64,000 nucleotides of DNA. Origin: Chloranthus sessilifolius (Eukaryota; Streptophyta; Magnoliopsida; Chloranthales; Chloranthaceae). The stretch spans positions 9,527,328-9,591,327 of the forward strand of contig CM037586.1 of the NCBI GenBank assembly GCA_021018995.1. The letters are read 5' to 3'. Position 1 is the stretch's first letter; the number at the start of each line of letters is the position of its first letter. Below are positions 1 through 12,379 of this stretch, piece by piece. The translations under genes were made by a program, and so were the position numbers. Below the pieces are notes generated by a model. It saw only the letters and a list, made by a program, of their open reading frames with translations, made no database searches and had not been told where the DNA came from.

Positions 1-779
1 GTGGGCAAAGAAACAAGCAGCTGGTGTTACAAATCTAGACCCGGTTACACTCCTAGAAGCTTATGCCTGGTCTACTAACCTTTGGGCACCACTAGAAGAT
101 GTTGAGTTTCTAGAGAGCGATATGGTAACTTTTTTCATTATATGTATTATTTGATCCTGGCGTTTCACATACCCTAATTTCTAGAGAATAACTTGAGTTA
201 CAAATATGTCTAGGTATTCATATGCCTTAATAAGCATGTCGCGCATTGGGCTCTAGCTATTTGTAAACCTCGCTCCCACACGATCGAAGTTCTCGATAGT
301 ATGGAAAACAACGTCTTACAGTATTGGAAAACCGAGCTAAAGTGTTTGGTAATCCTACCATCTTTGATGAACTAAACTTTCCTACTACATACGCCCATAG
401 TGATTAATATATCATATTTTGGTATGTTATATTGTATGTAGAAGGACGGTCTCTCCAAGCTATTATTTATGTCAAAGCGAGAAGAATTTCTTGACCCATC
501 ACCTGATTGGTGGGAGGTGAGTTAGATAAATGATCGGCCCATGCAGAGCACCCGTAATAAGCATGATTGCGGATATTTCATGATCATGCACATGGACTAC
601 CTATGTAGGGGTTTACCTTTCATATTTTCTCATGTAAATTCAATAACTATTATAAACGAATTAAAATTATGAAACTTCATCATTGAACCTTATGTTCGTT
701 TCTCTGCATACAGGATGACTTGCAATATGTTAGGAAGAGGGTTGCAGTTCAGATTGGAAAGGGTGTGGCGCTGCAATAG
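1..779 (+). CDS. Ulp1-type (C48) cysteine protease, C-terminal part, cut by window start
   Basis: Putative SUMO-protease-like catalytic domain read over five exons: 1-124, 214-348, 442-516, about 546-604 and 714-779 (stop TAG 777-779). Most junctions have GT donors and AG acceptors that keep the frame. Exon 2 reads VFICLNKHVAHWALAICKP and then EVLDSM, matching the Ulp1 pattern in which the catalytic His precedes Trp and the catalytic Asp lies in an LDS motif. Exon 4 holds the Cys in KHDCGYFMIM, with a Gln eight residues before it, slightly off the usual spacing. Exon 1 (LLEAYAWSTNLWAPLEDVEF) is not recognised. The N-terminal part lies outside the window. Such domains occur in plant SUMO proteases and very often in Ulp1-carrying MULE and CACTA transposons. 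With no host-gene context and a transposon-rich neighbourhood, a transposon origin is more likely. The His-Asp-Cys residues look present, so it may have decayed little. Confidence 0.6.
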
Positions 780-1520
780 AGGTACCCAATCCCTAATCGA
801 AACCAATATTTTTGTTTTTCGATTTCAGCTATATTTTAGCGAGATTTGAAGGCTTCTATATAGTACTATATGTTAGACATCATTTTTTAGAATTTATGCA
901 TGATTCCATAGGTTGAATGATTACTTATTTGGATTCATTGAGATTCGATGGAATAGATTTTGCTTTTGAAAATTTTTGTTGAATTGTATATATTTGGGCT
1001 TTGATGAAGTTGTCTAACATTAGAGCCTTTTGATTGATTTTCCAAGGAATTGTTTTTACTGATGCTAAAATTATTAATTAAAAAAAAGATGCAGAAACCA
1101 TAAGATTTAATATATAGATTTGATGGAATTTTGAAGTCTCAAAATTCTAATTTATAAGCAACTTTTGAACTCAAGTTCCTATTTTGCAAATAGGCTTTAA
1201 GCCTTAAGAAGTGAAGATTTATAGCCAACCCGTTTTGAGTTCTAATAATTCAATGTGTGAGAGGGTGTTGAGACTTTAAAATCTCATTTATATTGATTGG
1301 TTTGGATTGGTTTTGTTTAAATAGATATTTGCCCCTAAGGTGTTTGATTTATATTGATTGGCTTGATACTCAAAGGAGGCAATTCTGGCTCTCGCCAGTA
1401 AAGAGTTTGATAAACTAATTGAAGCCTCCTGAAACTTGGTTGCCAAAACCCTTTACAAAGGGTCTAGGCAAATTCTTCTTACCTAGAGGTTCTTACCTAA
1501 GGTGTTTGGATTGCTGTTGT
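780..1520. other. No gene seen; AT-rich spacer
   Basis: I see no coding or RNA feature. The phrase CTAAGGTGTTTG recurs at 1336 and 1498, and TTATATTGATTGG recurs near 1288 and 1350, so it is probably repeat-derived. Confidence 0.4.
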
Positions 1521-1524
1521 GGAT

Positions 1525-2265
1525 GGGAGTGCTCGACAGGTTCTGCACTTGGAGGCTTTAGCAATTGGTCGTGAGGTTCAAAGGATGCTGGAGAGGCTGC
1601 ACTTTGACAGGTTTGAGTTACATATCCAACTAGTTGTCGACAGGTTTGGTGCTGAAGCCAAATGCATTTCGAGAGGTTTAGAGAAATGCAGGGAGCTGCT
1701 AGTCGACATGTTGGCTAAAGCTTGGAGTGAAATCTCGAGAGGATTGAAGGCAGATTGGTCGACAGGTTTGAGCTTTTGAATAGTTGACAGGTTCAGCTAG
1801 TTTCAGAGGTTCCTATCGTGAGGATTGAGGGTGCAAGGATAGACCTCGACAAGTTCCATGGGAGGTTTGGCTGGAGATGTCGACAGCTTTAAGGGGCTGC
1901 AAATGCTGGTCGACAGGTTTGAGACATCTACTCGAGATGTTGGCTGGAGGAAAGTCAAAGCTGTCGACAAGTGCTAATATGCTGTTGTAGTTTAATAACT
2001 CGAATCTGCTGAGGCTCCACTTGACCGGATGTTGTGCCAATGCATGAACTTGCTGCATGGGTGTTCTTGACAGATTTATTGCTGCAATTGCCCTTTTAAT
2101 GGTGCAACTTAATAGGTGTTGTAGCTGCAAAAGCTGCTGCAGTTGTTACTTGATGGTGCACTCGACAGATTTGGAGCATTGGCTGAAGGTGTTGAGTGTG
2201 CAGCCATTTCTTTGACAGGTTTGTGAAACTGCTGCTGCATAGAATATGCTCGATAGGTTAGAACT
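1525..2265. repeat. Dispersed motif array, core GTCGACAGGTTTG
   Basis: The core TCGACAGGTT or close variants recurs at about 1532, 1605, 1637, 1701, 1757, 1783, 1847, 1877, 1911, 1963, 2068, 2161, 2211 and 2250, at uneven spacing of about 25-100 bp. CTCGAGATGTT also recurs (near 1930 and 2320). The unequal spacing argues against a satellite. It looks like an old LTR or internal region of a retroelement built from a reiterated motif. No protein domain is recognisable. Confidence 0.5.
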
Positions 2266-2269
2266 TGGA

Positions 2270-3484
2270 GTACAAGTGCTGATAGGACTGAACTACAGCT
2301 TAAAAGGATGAGGAGTTCATCTCGAGATGTGCTGAATGCAGTTGCTTCTAGTGTGCAACTGAATGTTGGGTTGCTTTGGGTGGTCTGCTGCTGCATGGGT
2401 GCAAAGTGGATTCAGCAATCCACTAAAGAGGTGCTGCTGAAGTTGTTTAAAGAATTTTCTTTTTAAGAGGTGGTGCCCACTATCTATGAAGAATTTTTTT
2501 TGTAGCTGTTTAAAGAATCCAATCTGCTGATATTAATATTAACTGTTCTTTTTAGTGGCTGATGTTGAAGTTCATCAACCGGATGGCGAACATCCACTTA
2601 GAGTGAGACATGTGATAAACTGTTCTTTTTAAGTAGCAGCACTTTGATAAATTATAACTATCATCATGCTTTACATTATTCACTGCAATACTTTTGATCA
2701 ATTATTACTACCATCATGCTTTATTTTGAAATATACTCATTTAATATGCATATTATTGGTAAATTATATCAAACCCGTATCAGAGTTATTAACATTACAA
2801 TATTCCGTTACATTGAAATGCTAAATCCTGTCAATGAATTTGTGCTTGTCATCTCACGATCTGCATTAAATCATCAATCTAGAAATCTTGAACAGATTGG
2901 TGCATACATGTATTTCACACAACCAACTAGTCTTTCATGTGAATTTAATCTGGTTCTTTTCATGCATATGTGCAAGAGCTTAAAGATTCTATTATTAAAC
3001 TTTGATGCCAATTGATGTGAAAATAATTTAGTGTTCTAGATTTTTCCTTTGCTTTTGTAATGTTCTCTAAGAAAAATACCCCAAAGCCCCTTAATACAAC
3101 TATTTATAATATATTTGGAAACCAAACCCCAATTCTATAGTAACATACTAAACTGACACTAATTAACATAAAAAAAAAATCAAAATCATCCTTAATCCCA
3201 TTTTAATGATAACCTTTAAAAGAAGTCCTAAATGCAGTTTTAATAATCTGTCTAAAGAGAAAATATAGATGTTGAGGAGATATATGTAGGCTTTCGAATA
3301 GTGCAAATGAGGCACTTAAATAAAATTCTGCTATACACTTTGATAACTACCTGCTATTGCTTCAATTTTGGTGAGAAAATTTAAGTTTACAATTTAAGTA
3401 GCATGACACATGATTATTAGACAGTATTATTTTTCTTTTGAACAGGTGCACCGTGGATGGAATCCATGATTGAATAGTCTTAAT
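2270..3484. other. No gene seen
   Basis: AT-rich sequence without recognisable coding, RNA or transposon-end signals. The short open frame near 2716-3015 matches nothing I know. Confidence 0.35.
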
Positions 3485-3491
3485 TAGTAAA

Positions 3492-6041
3492 TGTAATATC
3501 CCGAAAAATTACGTTAAACAATGACCTCGGGATTCGTGCCGATTGGTCACAGGTTTGACTAATTAGGAGTTCAATGGTTAGCATAGAGTGTGATGAACGG
3601 ATGAGATGTGATAGTTTGAGTGATTGTATGGTATGTGATGAGAATCTGAGGTCGCATACACCTATCGCGGTGTATGTGCTCAACACACAAGGGAGGGGAT
3701 AGATAAAAGGGTTTAAAAACCCTAAAATCTGTAAATTGGTTGTTGAGAGAGGAGTAAAGAAGAGAGAGAGAGGAGTAAAGAGGTGGAACAAGAGTTATTG
3801 TGAGTGATTGGAAGGGGGATTCTAGTATTTAAGAGACCGATTCAACGCGAGGAATCCGTTCAAGCAAAAGCTGGAACCCTAGCCTTTCCAACCATTGATC
3901 TGTAATCAATTTGAGATTGATTGAAGGTAAGATTTATGTAGTTTAAAATGCATGGATTAAAGGGTTAAATTGTAGTTAGAAATAGTTTAAAATGTGGGAT
4001 AAGAGCTTAGAAAAAAATGGAGGAGAAAGTAAGGGAAGAGATTGGGAAGAACAGCCAAAAGGGGGCTGAATCTGGCAAATTCGATTAATCAAAATTTGGT
4101 TTCGATTAATCGAAATTGACCAAGAAGTTGAAAAGTCAGAGGACCCCGATCTTGATTAATCTAATTGAGTTTCGATTAATCGACTTTGGATTTCGATTAA
4201 TCAAATTGGGAATCGATTGATCGACTGGGAACCTACAGTAAACTCCAATGGAGGAAAGAAAATAGCTTGGAGAAATCGACTAATCGAAATAAGAGTTCGA
4301 TTAATCGATTTAGAAATTCAATTAATCGATTTGGGATCGATTAATCGATTTTGGAAACTCGATTACTCGAATTGAGAATCGACTGGATAGAGTAGAGAAT
4401 TTCGATTAATCGAATTGGGATTCGATTAATCGAATGGGAATCTCGATTAATCGATTTGAGAATCGATTAATCGATATTGAATTTCGATTAATCGATTTTG
4501 GAAATCGATTATTCGAATCAAATTCGATTAATCAATTTTGGAGTTCGATTAATCGACTGGGCCAGTTTATGTTGACTTCTGAGTTTGACTTTAAGATTCT
4601 TGGGGGGTCTTGGACCTTCTTTATTACATCTTTAGTGATGTATTTCACACGTTATGTGGTACCATAGGTGGTACGTGTGAGCTTGGGCACAAGGAGCCAC
4701 GTGGGACCTTGATGCATTGATCAAACGAAGACTTGAGGTAGGGAACTCTTTGAACATGTACTTTATTTTGCAAGAGCATGTATGTAGTGATATAGATTTA
4801 AATTTAAAATGCTTTATTGCTTAAAGAGTTTGTGAAAAGTGTGTGTGTGACATCAAGAAAAGCAATCATAATGAGCCATCCCCAGGGGATAAGGAAGTAA
4901 AGAAATAAGTGCATCAGGTGTGATGCAAGTGAATGGATACATCCTAGGGATGTATCCAAGATTGAATCATGTTTGATAGGGCCTAACTGATATAAGATAG
5001 CACATTTACACGGTGAATAACTATATGTAAGGCACCGATATTTTTATTATTTGAGGTTTGATAGGGTACCCCACCGACGTGGCGGGATATCCACGACTGA
5101 CGCGGCAGGATATCCGTGACCGATACGGCGGCGAAATCGTAGGCTAGTGCGGAGGCTTATCCGTACACAGTAAGCACACCCCAGGGGTGTTGATTGAGAC
5201 TAGTGAAACCCCGCCACCAATCCCCAGGGGAAAGGGGCTTGGGTACTATTTGTATTCCGAAGGAATACGTTAAAACTGTCTATATAGATGACGATGATGG
5301 GTATCTCATCGGGGCTCGATGCTATATTGCTCGGGGATTACTTAAGTTGAAAGTTTAAGTTTTGCTTTAGGCCTTTTCAGCATCTTTCATGAATAAGTAA
5401 AAGACATGAGTAAACTACCAGTAAAATGTGATGCTTTTAAACTGTTTTCATCAGTAATTGCATAGACACATCATGCATGGCATATCATGGAATATATGTG
5501 AGTAATAATTTATATGTTCAACTGTGTTTTATTCCCTATTGAGCTAGGATGTAGCTCACCCTATAGACTATACGTCGCAGGTCTACTACTAGCAGCTGTC
5601 GAGGCTTCAGGAGACGCTGACCCTGGTGAGTTGGACCTTGCGGCCGGAGACGAGTTGGAGCCACCTCCTGAGGACTTCTTCTAGAGGACTCCGTTGTGCC
5701 GCTTTGAATGTTTTTGGAGAGATTTTGTATGGCTTGGTATGTCAAGCCTTGTTTGACTAAACAATGTATATATTGGGATTTGGGATGATTCTTTTGGGGT
5801 GAACCATCTGTGATGATTAGCTATCATCGATGGTTCAGATCGGTTCTCCATTCATGCAAAGGCATGAGGGTAGAACTGTCTTTTGAGAAATGTTTATATA
5901 GTGATTTACTTCCGCAGTTTCATTTCTATTTCAGTTCAATTCATTGCTTGATATACCAATGTTCCATGCTCAGCTAAGGGGCACGGTCAAGATGATCGTG
6001 CTAATGGCACGGGTTTCGGGGTGCCGAAATCCGAGCTGTCA
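3492..6041. mobile_element. Solo-LTR-like element, TG...CA ends, flanked by TAGTAAA
   Basis: The unit starts TGTAATATCCCGAAAAATT and ends CCGAGCTGTCA, the TG/CA ends of an LTR. The 7 bases TAGTAAA lie directly before it (3485-3491) and directly after it (6042-6048). There is no internal retrotransposon domain inside the 2,550 bp, so it reads as a solo LTR or a non-coding LTR-like unit. It contains CCCCAGGGG-type palindromes (near 4879, 5181 and 5223), a GC-richer block at 5080-5230, and the palindrome array annotated separately. A 7-bp duplication is longer than the usual 5 bp of LTR integration, which is odd. Strand cannot be set without a primer site. Confidence 0.6.
4078..4557. repeat. Array of the 12-bp palindrome TCGATTAATCGA
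   Basis: More than twenty copies of TCGATTAATCGA or one-base variants occur at 15-35-bp spacing inside the LTR-like unit, joined by short purine-rich linkers such as TTTGGAAA or TTGGGAA. Each core is self-complementary, so a single strand could form serial small hairpins and double-stranded DNA offers paired protein sites. The spacing is irregular, unlike a CRISPR array or a head-to-tail satellite. Confidence 0.7.
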
Positions 6042-6048
6042 TAGTAAA

Positions 6049-9000
6049 AATAATTTAACGTACTGAAAGTTGCATAACATCTGATTTTATCTTCTCATTT
6101 TTTTTTATGGCAGGCCTATTTAAAGTTGAAATCATAACTTTTGATATGTCCTTGAATATAAATTACTTAGGCCTGGTGCCTCACACAACAGAACCTGCAG
6201 AACACATAGCACACGAGTTAGAAGTTAATCCACATCAGGTGAAGTAATTTCTGTTCCGTTTTTAAGGAATGTTGGACATTATTACGAATGCTCCCTAGTT
6301 GGTTTAAAATTATTGTAGTAGCCATGGGTATATAATTTGTATAGTTTAGTCCATGTTGAAGCTAGTCATACTTATTGATGCTGATAACTAAATGTATGGT
6401 TCCAGGTCCATTTGTTAAATTTTACTAGCAATGATAATGGTTCTTTTATAAGATGGGCCATATTTCCATAAGGGTCTGCTGATTACATTTCTTGGCGGTG
6501 ATAGTGGGAGGCAGTGTGGCCGTGTTGGTCATTTTTTTAACATTTATAATATGGTTTGTTTGGAGACAGAGACAGAAAGTTCTAGGGACATACAAGCCAA
6601 TAGACACCAGAGTCATCGCGGCAGAACTCCAAATTGTAGCAGAACTTGGTGATGGTACAAACTAATTCTTCGTTACCTAGCAACATTACAGTGCTAACAT
6701 TAGAGACCAACGAAGCTGATAGTCTCATAGTGTAAAGAGTCGGGCGAAGAGATTGTGAATCTGTTTTCATTTTACAAGCATTTTATTTTTATTATTGTAC
6801 AAATTTATCTTGGGTGCAGAAAATACAGACAAGGCGCTTTAGTCTTGTTGAACTATGTATGCTAAAGTGGCCTGGCCATCATTCTTTTATTTTACAGTGA
6901 TGATTTTGAATTCTTGGATTGGTTAGTCCAACGTTCAGTTTAGTCAGTTTTTGAGCCACTAGTGGGAATGATGAAAGGGCGATGAGAAGGCGGTACTCAT
7001 GAGTTGCAAACATCAGCGGATGTCAGCTACTTTAGCTAACTAATTAGACAGTGAGGCAAAATAAACAAAATATAATGGAGTTGATGTTCGGTAATGGACC
7101 TGAGCGTTGATGCTCTTGGACCTGAGTCATTTGTGGGATGCATACAATGTGGAACCCTCATTTGATCCATGTCATTTGATGCCCATGACTCGAACTATGA
7201 TGCAAAAATTGGGTCGAAAGAGGATTTGCTTCATTTGATTCGAAGTGGTCAAAGGCCCTCATAACTTGATGGTACGTTGGATTTATTGAGTAGCTGTTTA
7301 ATTATAGTGGCATTTGACTGTTTAGCAATGAAACATACACTGACGAGTTTCATAATTCTATGGATCACTTGTAATGCACATATATTGTTAGCAAGTTAAA
7401 TGTGGTGATTAATTACCATCACCATCGCCACATTGTCTCATCTGTAGATGGTCAATCAAATGATCAAACCGTGTCTTGGATTATAATCCAACATAATTTA
7501 GGAAAATTTCTGAAACCCTACCAAAATACTTTTCCCTTTTCAGAACCCACACCTTGGACGGTGCTGCTTCTATGCTTTGGAAAAAGGATAGCTTTTATTA
7601 GAGTTAGTCTACATTGAGTGTCCATCATGAGTGGTCATAGCAGTCCACCCGTCTGTGTGACTGATGTGCAGGGACTTACTTCCAACGCATGGAAGTCGCA
7701 CAGATGTGTGAGCTGCTTTGATGCACATGATAGACTAACTGTTTCTTTTATAGACTACAATCAGTCAAAAGTGTAGTTAGACAATCAGATGGACTGTAAG
7801 TAGCTTCCAAATATATTAAATTTTTAATTAGGTTCTTGAACCCAGCTTCCAAATATATAAAACTGATTGGGCACCATTGTTCACACTTCACATGGCATGA
7901 TTCATCACTCTACCCTGTTGATGAACCATTACCCAAAAATTACTCTGCTATCATAACTTTGACCTTCCAATTGATGGCTTAAAGTGGATTATTAAAATAT
8001 TTTATTGACAACAGTTGCCATTTACCTGCAAAATATGCATATGATCGGTTGGTTAAAGATTTTCTGATCAACACACTTGTGGTTGATAAGTAGACATCAA
8101 ATTCAACATTTGAGACCAACAGATGCTTATAATAGTTGGACTGAGAGGATCATGTCGTTGAACCACCTCTCCATACACGTGGAAAAGACACATAAATCTA
8201 GACCATCCACTGATCAGATGAATGATCATTTAATCGATTGTCATTTGATAATCCAAATTCATCCCTACCGTAGAAACAGGAACTTTAGTCATCAATATCA
8301 ACTTTGATTGTAGTTTTAGGAACTTAATTGTGACTATAATTTATCATAAACCTTTTAAAAATAGATCTGTCAGCAGGTACTATAATTGTGACTTAATTCT
8401 GCAGACTTTTTGCTCATATTGATTAAGGCTGCTAGAAATTCTATGCCTCATATGACAGCAAAAAAATTCACAGTTGTAACATAAAAAAAGGAATGTAGCA
8501 TTTTGGTCAAAGACATCAGCAGTTCCTAATAAATACACCTAATATCCTAACAGGGCACACCCAATCCAATTGTATATGAAGATGAGAATATCGTATCGCA
8601 GAGCATTCTATTCCTTTGGAGATTCAAATATAAAACGACCAGTCATGTGATCCATAGCGCTAATGTACTCTGGATATTTACGACTATCGGGTCGGGGCCT
8701 ACATTCCAAGTTAGGCCCATGCCTAAATGTTTCAGCTTTTATCTTACAAGCCAGGATTGGGCTAAATATTGTCAAAAATCCAGATCATTGACCAAATAAT
8801 TCAGATTGATGGGAAGAGATGGACTAAGTGGACATCATCTTAATTCATACAAACTATTTTGTTTAATGGACTCAGTCGATCAATGCCCTAAAGAGAGCAT
8901 ACGCCTGTCTCCTTGGAACTGGTCACTTCATACCTTGGGGCCACTATGGACAGTTGCTAAAAGCACTTTCCCATAAAATCACTATCACTTTCTCAATCCA

Positions 9001-10640
9001 TCAGCTCCTAATCATTGTGAGCATCACCAAATTAAGTATTCTAGCCATCTAACCTGCATGAATAAAATAAAATTTGAGAATGATATTTCAGATAGTTTGA
9101 GCATGAAATTATTTAGCTCCTAATCACATGACAACTGTTGGGGAGAACAGATGAAACTTTGAACACATTCTCATACCTACAACACAATATTCAATGAAGT
9201 AATAAATTTAAAGCAGTGCAAATATTGATAACAATAACATATATGCATTTCGCCACCATAGACTAGTTCGAAACTGAACCAGCAAACATTATAGATAGCA
9301 GATCATAACTGCACTAGCGATAAAATATCATACGTAGAACTAAAATCCTGCTCTTTGTAGTCCCTGAGTAGATCAAATACGAAAGATCTTTTTTGAGATT
9401 GGGTATCCGACCTCTAAGAGAACCCAACTAAGTTCCCGGGTAATACCAAAGATCATTATGCACTTGTAGGTAAGTAATAAAAATCAGGATTAAATATCTC
9501 AACTTTTAAGTTTCTTCATCTCTCAGCATATTAACCAATACATGATACTTGATTGAACCACGAACTCAGCCCTCTAAAGAAATTACCACTTTGGTCGTTA
9601 ATGTAAAAATTAGGAAGGACAACATACATCACTTTCACCAATTCTAAGCATCTCTTCTATATGCAGTTAACTCCTCCCACAATGATTCTCCTAAGGGTGA
9701 TCCTACTTAGCATCATCAATTTACTCCTAATTCTACCTTTCCACCACAATCAATTCTTATGCCACATTTCTAATATTCTAAATGTTTCACCTGTAGTAAC
9801 TAGTAAGTGATTCAAGAACTTAGTAGCATGTCTAAATGCCTGGATACTTTCGTATACTAATTTTAAATACCTGGATACTTCTATATGCTAGTTTCAAATA
9901 CTCTGTTCCAGAATTTAACCAGTTCAGAACTAAACTAGTTTCTGTTCAGGTTGCAGTGGAAGTTACCTTTAGAAGTGTGGCTATAGAACCTGCTCAACAT
10001 GGCTAGTCCACCAACCCATCACATATGATGGAGTTTATGCTATAAGCTTGTCATGCTCTATGATTTTAGTATGAATCTAATTTTAGTAACTTGAAACGAA
10101 ATAGAAAATGAAATTGATTATTACTTTTTCTAAAATTCAAAAATACAATAAATGAGTGCACTACAATAGATCATCTTTTTAATAACTGGGACAGAGGATG
10201 ATGAAGGATTATTGAAGACTACAAAACTGAAGAAAAATTAATGGTTCTTTTTTTCTATGTAAATATTATGGGTCTTCTAAGAAGTCGGAACTCGGAAGTT
10301 GATATTTTGTATAGCCTAAACATAAGGGGTTCATCACTGATCAGTTCATCTCTATCTAATATGATGTAGATCGAGTAACAGGAATGGAATCTTCAAAATT
10401 GAGAGAGAAAATGGAATAGAAATCTAAATGGAAAGCTTTAAGAAAAGGAAATGATACGATTTGGAGGTGTTGATGGCCTGGATCTTTGGACGCCCAAAGA
10501 AGCAAGGTGAATTGCCTTAATTCGCTGAAATTTCTACAAGCCATGCATATTAAAAGACACATACTCACAAATTACCTGCTGATAATATCAAGAGGAATTC
10601 CTGCATTATGTATATGGTAAAAATAATTTGGGTCATGATT
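6049..10640. other. Long stretch without a recognised gene
   Basis: I find no convincing coding exon, tRNA or transposon end in these 4.6 kb. A short open stretch at about 6150-6237 reads YLGLVPHTTEPAEHIAHELE and stops before a GTGAAG that could be a donor, but I do not recognise it. The 7600-7755 region has short matching ends (GTTAGTCTA and TAGACTAAC), which could be a small hairpin element. The rest is AT-rich and anonymous. Confidence 0.35.
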
Positions 10641-10642
10641 TG

Positions 10643-10691
10643 CAATTCAATTTACTGTGGACCATTTTTCAATTTACTGTGGACCATTTTT
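10643..10691. repeat. Tandem duplication of a ~24-bp unit
   Basis: TCAATTTACTGTGGACCATT occurs twice back to back, a recent slippage or repair duplication. Confidence 0.75.
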
Positions 10692-11111
10692 CAGCTTGAA
10701 CGGCCAATGGATCTTCAAAAGCTTTGAAGCATAATTTAGTCCCAAGGGAAGATATTATCCCAAGAAATTGGGAGAGCTTCTCCTTGCATTCAAAGAGCAA
10801 TCCCAAACAAATAGTGGAGCTGCTCCTTGTCATCTATTTGTATGTGACCGTCTTATTAGTAAGTTTAAGACTGCTACAAACAGCCTTATTTAAACACGTA
10901 AGAAAATAGTCTTATTTTATGTCTTTTAAAAGCTTATTTTACGTAGTGCATTACTTATAACTCCACACAAAATATAAGATAGTAGAAATTTTATTTCTAT
11001 GGAAAGAGAAGTACATAACCGAACAACGCATTACATAATGTTTCCACTATATTAGTTTCAGGAGTTTCCACTAACAACATATATTTTAAATCGATTTGCC
11101 TGTGAACATAT

Positions 11112-11576
11112 CTAGTTATTGGCTCGAATCACGGGTAAGCTTGGAATTAATTCAGGTTCATCTTCCATGGACATTTCTGAGGGCCCAAACCGAAATATGA
11201 ACTCGTCGCAAAAGATGAACTCTAAGGGGCGGTGAACCCACTGTGCGTAATGCCAAAGATCTTCGATCGCCATTATTTCTAATATATTGTAACCAATTCG
11301 ACCCTCTCGCACCGCTATCATGGTGGTTGGAGGGGGTGGAAACCATAGGTCATCTCCTTCGTATTGGAGAGCACGTGCTTCACGGGCATGGAATGCACTT
11401 TCGATGAGATACATACCATAGAAATTACCGTCCAACTGGTATGCTGATTCTTTTAGACGACAATACTTACTAACTCTTTTAAGCATGAGACGCCCAGCCT
11501 CTGCCATTATTGTGTTGGGGTTGGGATTCGGCATATTGTGGTGAGTTGGATGACCGTAAATCAAGATCACGACCAT
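11112..11576 (-). CDS. Small unknown protein, paired with an inverted relative at 12.4 kb
   Basis: A 154-residue open frame starting ATG at 11576 and stopping at 11112. Residues from about 24 (MAEAGRLMLKRVSKYCRLKE) through DGNFYGMYLIES, then EIMAIEDLWHYAQWV and EFIFCDEFIFRFGPS, align with a broken copy on the opposite strand at 12380-12710, so this is a real protein family and not a chance frame. There are no membrane segments or known motifs. It is rich in aromatic and acidic residues in the C-terminal half. An inner ATG (MAEAG, about 11507) could be the true start, because the homology begins there. It lies about 1.7 kb downstream of a MULE transposase on the same strand and may be an accessory ORF of that transposon. 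Function unknown. Confidence 0.55.
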   Translation of the reverse strand: MVVILIYGHPTHHNMPNPNPNTIMAEAGRLMLKRVSKYCRLKESAYQLDGNFYGMYLIESAFHAREARALQYEGDDLWFPPPPTTMIAVREGRIGYNILEIMAIEDLWHYAQWVHRPLEFIFCDEFIFRFGPSEMSMEDEPELIPSLPVIRANN

Positions 11577-11589
11577 ACTTATAGATAAC

Positions 11590-12290
11590 TTATTTGATCC
11601 CTATGTGTGTGTTGTCAACTCATAGAGGTTACCATTGCTCTACTTATGAGTATTGTACCATAGTTTCAGTTATGTCTGTATTGTCAACTCCTCTTAGACT
11701 GCTCTCGTAGAGAGAGTCTGTGATAAGAGAGACCCTCTTTTAGCCAAGTGCGAGGTATCTGTTGTCAACTCACCGAAAGATAACTCATTTGGCCCTTGCG
11801 TGTGTATTGTCAACTCATACAGTCTGCCATTACTCTAGTTATGAGTATTGACTACAGTTTCAGCTATGTCTGTGTTGTCAACTCCTAGAGGCTAGTACGT
11901 GTTCTCACCTCATAAGCCAACTCGACGATTATTAACTCTTCCGCTAAGTATATGCTGTCAACTCATAGAGGCTAGTCATAGTCTCTGCCTAGTTCACAAC
12001 TACGTAGAGACATAGAAGTCACTGTCCAACTCGTAGAGGCTAGCACCTGCCAGTGAGACGGTTTAGGTCTATATACATGTTGTCCACTCTCCATCGCATC
12101 TCGATAATATTATTATATTTGACTACGAGGTATGTGTTGTCAACTCACCTAAAGATAACTCATTTGACCCCTATGTGTGTATTGTCAAATCGTAGAGGCT
12201 AGTATGTGTTGTCAACTCATACGCCATCTCGGTGAATGATAACTCCTCAACTCCATGTGTTGTCAACTCATAGAGGCTAGTAATAGTCTC
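11590..12290. repeat. Degenerate repeat block TGTGTTGTCAACTCATAGAGG
   Basis: About twelve copies of TTGTCAACTC, often followed by ATAGAGGCTAG, occur between the divergent small ORFs (for example 11611, 11681, 11761, 11808, 11876, 11948, 12023, 12138, 12182, 12210 and 12261) at 30-80-bp spacing. As the only sequence between two outward-facing reading frames, it may be their shared promoter region. It could equally be a subterminal repeat of a transposon. A GATAACTCATTTG(G/A)CCC phrase also recurs at 11770 and 12155. Confidence 0.6.
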
Positions 12291-12379
12291 TACCTAGCTC
12301 ACAACTATATAATAACACACATACAATACTTACTCATTACCTCTCAACCCCTTTTGTTCATCACCCCCTATACACATTC

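Noticed and set aside
4078..4557. Regularly repeated short motif resembling a CRISPR array
   Set aside because: Spacing is irregular, linkers are short and similar, the repeats are perfect palindromes, and the window is plant nuclear DNA.
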